From Planctomycetaceae bacterium (lineage in GTDB: Bacteria; Planctomycetota; Planctomycetia; Pirellulales; Pirellulaceae), in NCBI GenBank assembly GCA_020638975.1, contig JACKHN010000002.1, positions 62,001-126,000 on the forward strand: a stretch of 64,000 bases of DNA. Direction: 5' to 3'. Position numbers and translations under genes: made by a program. The notes beneath the pieces are model-generated. The model worked only from the letters and a program-made list of their open reading frames with translations. It had not been told where the DNA came from and searched no databases. Shown piece after piece: positions 60,942-64,000 of this stretch (the stretch's first letter is position 1; each line of letters starts with the position of its first letter).

Positions 60942-61535
60942 ATGAACGTCGTTATCTTAGGACGTCCTGGATCAGGAAAAGGTACACAGTCGAAGCAAGT
61001 TGAGTCGCATTTCGGTCTTCGTCACCTTTCGACCGGAGACTTACTGAGAGCGGTGACGAAGCAGGACACACCCTTGGCGCGGAAGATCGCAGAGTTGATC
61101 GACAACGGCAACTTTGTAACGGACGAGTTGGCGATAGAGATGGTCGAACAAGCGATGGCTTCGGCTCCAGCGACTGGATACATTTTTGATGGTATCCCCA
61201 GGACAGTGACCCAGGGGAAGATGTTAGACGAGATGCTCGCAGCTCGCGGCGTTAAGGTAGACGCGGCGATCGAACTGCGAGTGAGCAAAGAACGGGTTCG
61301 AGAGCGGCTGCGAGAACGTGCGAAGGTCGAAGGCCGAGTTGACGACACGCCGGCGACAATCGACCGCCGATTTGAAGTTTATGACGCTGAAACGGCGCCG
61401 CTAATCGATCACTATCGAACTCGCCGGATACTCCAGTCCATCGATGGCTCTGGAACGCGAGACGAGGTATTCGAGTCGATTCGGGTCAGTTTGAGCAAAG
61501 TTTCCGCAGATCAATCGACGTTAAACGGCTTCTGA
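60942..61535 (+). CDS. adk: Adenylate kinase
   Basis: A 197-residue Adk that makes ADP from ATP and AMP. The P-loop is G-R-P-G-S-G-K-G-T-Q, followed by H-L-S-T-G-D-L-L-R and D-G-I-P-R-T. It is short: the LID (about residues 125-140) lacks the long zinc/lid insertion. The secY-adk pairing is typical; map and infA, which often follow, are missing. Confidence 0.97.
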   Translation: MNVVILGRPGSGKGTQSKQVESHFGLRHLSTGDLLRAVTKQDTPLARKIAELIDNGNFVTDELAIEMVEQAMASAPATGYIFDGIPRTVTQGKMLDEMLAARGVKVDAAIELRVSKERVRERLRERAKVEGRVDDTPATIDRRFEVYDAETAPLIDHYRTRRILQSIDGSGTRDEVFESIRVSLSKVSADQSTLNGF

Positions 61536-61599
61536 GGCTCGATTTAGGGATAAACGGCTACCAAGGCCATTGATTTCCAAAAGTTTGTCCGAGTGGGCC

Positions 61600-61629
61600 T
61601 TGAAGCCCAGGCAAAAAAGATCATATACT
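61600..61629 (+). promoter_or_regulatory. Possible internal promoter ahead of rpmJ
   Basis: TTGAAG (61600-61605) and TATACT (61624-61629) are separated by 18 nt, matching 4/6 and 5/6 of the consensus. The -10 lies about 35 nt before rpmJ. It could give extra transcription of the rpmJ-rplQ part. Confidence 0.38.
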
Positions 61630-61663
61630 GACACGCTTTACTTGAGCGGATTGGGGACGAGAG

Positions 61664-61780
61664 ATGAAAGTACGTGCCAGCGTAAAAAGGGTGTGCGAGA
61701 ACTGCAAAGTCGTACGTCGCAAAGGCCGCGTGTATGTCGTTTGTAGCTCCAATCCACGCCATAAGCAACGTCAAGGTTAG
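61664..61780 (+). CDS. rpmJ: 50S ribosomal protein L36
   Basis: A 38-residue L36, easily missed because of its size. It begins M-K-V-R-A-S-V-K-R and has the zinc-binding set C11, C14, C27 and H33 (C-E-N-C, V-C-S-S-N-P-R-H-K-Q-R), so it is the Zn type. It stands between adk and rpsM. Confidence 0.96.
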   Translation: MKVRASVKRVCENCKVVRRKGRVYVVCSSNPRHKQRQG

Positions 61781-61834
61781 TGGCGAGAGTCCACTGTGTT
61801 GGGTTACTCGGTACTTCTAGGGAGCGACAATTAG

Positions 61835-62218
61835 ATGCCTCGTTTGCTCGGTGTTGATATTCCAAACGACAAAGCGACTGTCGTTTCATTGACTTATTTA
61901 TACGGTGTGGGTCCAAAGACCGCTCGAGACTTGTGTCACAAGGCGGGTGTCGATCCGACGCTCAAAGCTCGCGAACTCGCCGACGACGAACTCGGTCGAC
62001 TGGCGGCATTGATGGAGCGTGACTACGTCGTCGAAGGCCCATTGCGTCGTCAGCTTTCACAAGCGATCACACGACTGCGTGATGTTAAATGCTATCGCGG
62101 CATTCGTCATCGCGTTGGTTTGCCGGTGCGAGGACAACGCACTCGCACGAATGCACGCACGCGTAAAGGCCCCAAGAAAACAGTTGCCGGTAAGAAGGGC
62201 GTGAAGGACCTGAAGTAA
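61835..62218 (+). CDS. rpsM: 30S ribosomal protein S13
   Basis: A 127-residue S13 of the 30S head. It starts M-P-R-L-L-G-V-D-I-P-N-D-K, with Y-G-V-G-P-K-T-A and the basic T-R-T-N-A-R-T-R-K-G tail. Follows rpmJ by 54 nt. Confidence 0.97.
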   Translation: MPRLLGVDIPNDKATVVSLTYLYGVGPKTARDLCHKAGVDPTLKARELADDELGRLAALMERDYVVEGPLRRQLSQAITRLRDVKCYRGIRHRVGLPVRGQRTRTNARTRKGPKKTVAGKKGVKDLK

Positions 62219-62265
62219 GACTTCAGTCGACCACACGGCCCAGGTATTCATAGGAGTTCTCCCTC

Positions 62266-62646
62266 GTGGCGAAGACGAAGAAGCGAAGAGTTCGACGTAA
62301 TGTGACAGTTGGTGTCGCTCATATTAAGGCGACATTTAACAACACGACCGTTACGATCACGGACACGAAAGGTGATACGTTGTGCTGGGCGAGCGCCGGA
62401 ACCTCCGGTTTCAAGGGAAGTCGTAAGAGTACGCCGTTCGCTGGTCAGTGTGCTGCGCAGCAGGCCGCTGAGAAGGCTCAGAAGTTTGGCATGAAGGAAG
62501 TCGAAGTCCGCGTCAAGGGGCCAGGCTCCGGACGTGAAAGCGCAATCACCTCGCTTCAAGCCGCCGGCTTGAATGTGAAGTTGATCGAAGACTGTACTCC
62601 GATTCCACACAATGGATGTCGTCCTCGCAAGAAGCGACGCGTCTAA
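62266..62646 (+). CDS. rpsK: 30S ribosomal protein S11
   Basis: A 126-residue S11 of the platform. I-K-A-T-F-N-N-T-T-V-T-I-T-D and P-H-N-G-C-R-P-R-K-K-R-R-V at the end are conserved. It is followed by rpoA, not rpsD. GTG start. Confidence 0.97.
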   Translation: MAKTKKRRVRRNVTVGVAHIKATFNNTTVTITDTKGDTLCWASAGTSGFKGSRKSTPFAGQCAAQQAAEKAQKFGMKEVEVRVKGPGSGRESAITSLQAAGLNVKLIEDCTPIPHNGCRPRKKRRV

Positions 62647-62714
62647 ATAAACTCCGGCACCGGATTTCTCATGGTCGCTGCGACGTCAGCGACAACGTAC
62701 TAGGGAGACGACTG

Positions 62715-63710
62715 ATGCATATTCGATGGCGTGGTTTGGAATTGCCGAGCGTAGTGGACTGCGACAAGGATTCGTTGACCGCCACCTACGGAAAGTTCGT
62801 TGCGGAGCCATTTGAGCGTGGGTTCGGTGTTACGATTGGCAATAGCCTGCGTCGCATCTTGCTTTCCAGCCTGGAGGGCAGTGCGGTAACACAGATTAAG
62901 ATTCGCGGAGCTCAGCATGAGTTTTCGACGATCCCTGGAATCCTGGAAGATGTTACCGATATCGTCCTGAATGTGAAGGCGCTCGTCGTCAAGAATCATA
63001 GCGATTCGACACGGGTTATCACCGTCGAGAAGAACGAGGCTGGTGTGATCACCGGTGCTGACGTTCAGGTCGATGCCGATGTCGAGATTATCAACAAGGA
63101 TCACGTCATCGCCACACTCACCGACAATGTTCCCTTTATGATGGAAATGGTTGTCGAGAACGGTCGTGGTTACGTTCCAGCGACTGAACATAGTTCGGGT
63201 GAACACGAGATTGGGATTATCCCCATCGACGCCGTGTACAGCCCCGTGACGCGCGTACGTTACGAGATCGAAGAAACTCGCGTTGGTCAGAAGACGAACT
63301 ACGACAAGCTAAATCTTGATATTTGGACGAACGGTTCAGTTCATCCGGAAATGGCCTTGGTGGAAGCGGCCAAGATTCTTCGCAAGCATCTTAACCCGTT
63401 CGTGCAATACGTTGAACTTGGACCCAAGGTCTATTCAGCGCCTCGTGCCTCAAGTGGCGGTGGCGACGCCGCTCTCGAGTCGAAGCTGAACCTCAGCTTG
63501 GCAGAATTGAAGCTGTCGGTTCGGGCAATGAATTGCCTGGAGTCAGAAAACATTAACACGGTTCGCGATCTGGTTTCGCGGACCGAGGACCAACTCCTGG
63601 AAGTACGCAACTTCGGCGACACGACGATGACCGAGGTTCGTGAGAAACTAACCGAGTTGGGCCTGCACCTGGGTATGCGACTTCCCGCCGCACATTCAGC
63701 ACGTTTCTAA
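62715..63710 (+). CDS. rpoA: RNA polymerase subunit alpha
   Basis: A 331-residue alpha subunit. The N-terminal assembly domain has G-F-G-V-T-I-G-N-S-L-R-R-I-L-L-S-S, and the C-terminal domain (about residues 250-315) contains R-A-M-N-C-L-E-S-E-N-I-N-T-V-R-D-L-V, the UP-element and activator-binding region. ATG at 62715 follows AGGGAG; a longer upstream frame lacks conserved residues. Confidence 0.98.
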   Translation: MHIRWRGLELPSVVDCDKDSLTATYGKFVAEPFERGFGVTIGNSLRRILLSSLEGSAVTQIKIRGAQHEFSTIPGILEDVTDIVLNVKALVVKNHSDSTRVITVEKNEAGVITGADVQVDADVEIINKDHVIATLTDNVPFMMEMVVENGRGYVPATEHSSGEHEIGIIPIDAVYSPVTRVRYEIEETRVGQKTNYDKLNLDIWTNGSVHPEMALVEAAKILRKHLNPFVQYVELGPKVYSAPRASSGGGDAALESKLNLSLAELKLSVRAMNCLESENINTVRDLVSRTEDQLLEVRNFGDTTMTEVREKLTELGLHLGMRLPAAHSARF

Positions 63711-63748
63711 TAAATTGTTACCGAGCATAAACTGGACGCACCGTAGCC

Positions 63749-64000
63749 ATGCGACATCGACGACGAGGCCGAATCCTAGGACGTTCCCCAAGCCATCGCC
63801 GCGCCATGCTGCGCAACTTGGCGAGCAGCTTGATCCTCACCGAACGCGATGCTGAATTCGATCAGAACGCGCCGAAGGTCAAGGGACGTGTTACCACAAC
63901 GTTGCACAAGGCCAAAGAGGTGCGTCCGCTAGTCGAAAAGTGCGTAACGATCGCACGTCACTCCTTGAAGCACCAAGAGAACGCCAAGCAATTCGAGACG
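63749..64000 (+). CDS. rplQ: 50S ribosomal protein L17 (5' part)
   Basis: The first 84 codons of L17, cut by the window end. It starts M-R-H-R-R-R-G-R-I-L-G-R and continues S-H-R-R-A-M-L-R-N-L-A-S-S-L-I, the family core. The usual last gene of the alpha operon. Stop codon lies beyond the window. Confidence 0.96.
   Translation, partial: MRHRRRGRILGRSPSHRRAMLRNLASSLILTERDAEFDQNAPKVKGRVTTTLHKAKEVRPLVEKCVTIARHSLKHQENAKQFET

Noticed and set aside
61590..61625. TGGGC/GCCCA hairpin after adk as a terminator
   Set aside because: The stem is only 5 bp and is followed by an A-run, not T-run, on the + strand. The site fits a promoter better.

Overview
The window looks like chromosomal DNA of a Gram-negative planctomycete, probably a Pirellulales-type lineage. 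This is inferred from gene content: a sulfatase with a Tat-exported DUF1501 protein, a DUF1080 protein, LpxA (lipid A), a BBP2-type porin, a flotillin-like FloA, many short secreted proteins, and a ribosomal operon without rpmD. There is no phage, transposase gene, CRISPR array or rRNA. One tRNA gene (CAU anticodon) is present.

Layout. 0-10 kb: a sugar isomerase-like gene, then minus-strand housekeeping genes (trpS-acpS, pyrD, a small lipoprotein, an HU/IHF-type protein) and a tightly packed phoH / HD-phosphodiesterase / ybeY / CBS-membrane-protein cluster. 10-16 kb: a porin, tRNA(CAU), a DUF456 membrane protein, and a two-gene minus-strand unit made of a 51-residue Pup/UBact-like modifier ending in Gly-Gly-Glu and a PafA/Dop-family ligase with a hydrophobic insertion inside its catalytic domain. 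A DHODH paralogue lies upstream. 16-25 kb: a TPR protein, sulfatase, HNH protein, zinc-ribbon protein, FGE-fold protein, FloA, esterase, DUF1501 protein and STAS protein. 25-33 kb: an FHA-GAF-sigma54 activator, a glycosyltransferase, and an overlapping solute-binding-protein/chemoreceptor pair. 33-49 kb: sucCD, an RND transporter, a secreted C39-like/metallopeptidase fusion, lpxA, tadA, DUF1080, a VanZ-like protein, ispD, a DUF1877 protein, tyrS, a SPOR-like protein, an RdgB-type pyrophosphatase, and a DapA-family lyase with an enolase-superfamily dehydratase. 50-64 kb: the S10-spc-alpha ribosomal operon from rpsJ to a truncated rplQ, including secY and adk.

The most interesting locus is 12.9-15.0 kb. 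The modifier gene starts with a good ribosome-binding site behind a plausible promoter, and its stop lies 3 nt before the ligase start. Because the modifier already ends in Glu, one ligase would suffice without a deamidase. The ligase keeps the family motifs but carries about 115 extra residues with two or three probable membrane segments, suggesting membrane-localised conjugation. No proteasome or Mpa/ARC gene is in the window.

The second theme is small non-coding palindromic elements. Two are nested inverted-repeat elements with identical geometry and covarying arms (21540-21674 and 48127-48262). Two belong to a hairpin family, one of which carries an expanded 20-bp tandem array (24207-24294 and 32507-32686). 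A third family of GTGGGC palindromes lies between sucC and sucD and around the 48-kb element.
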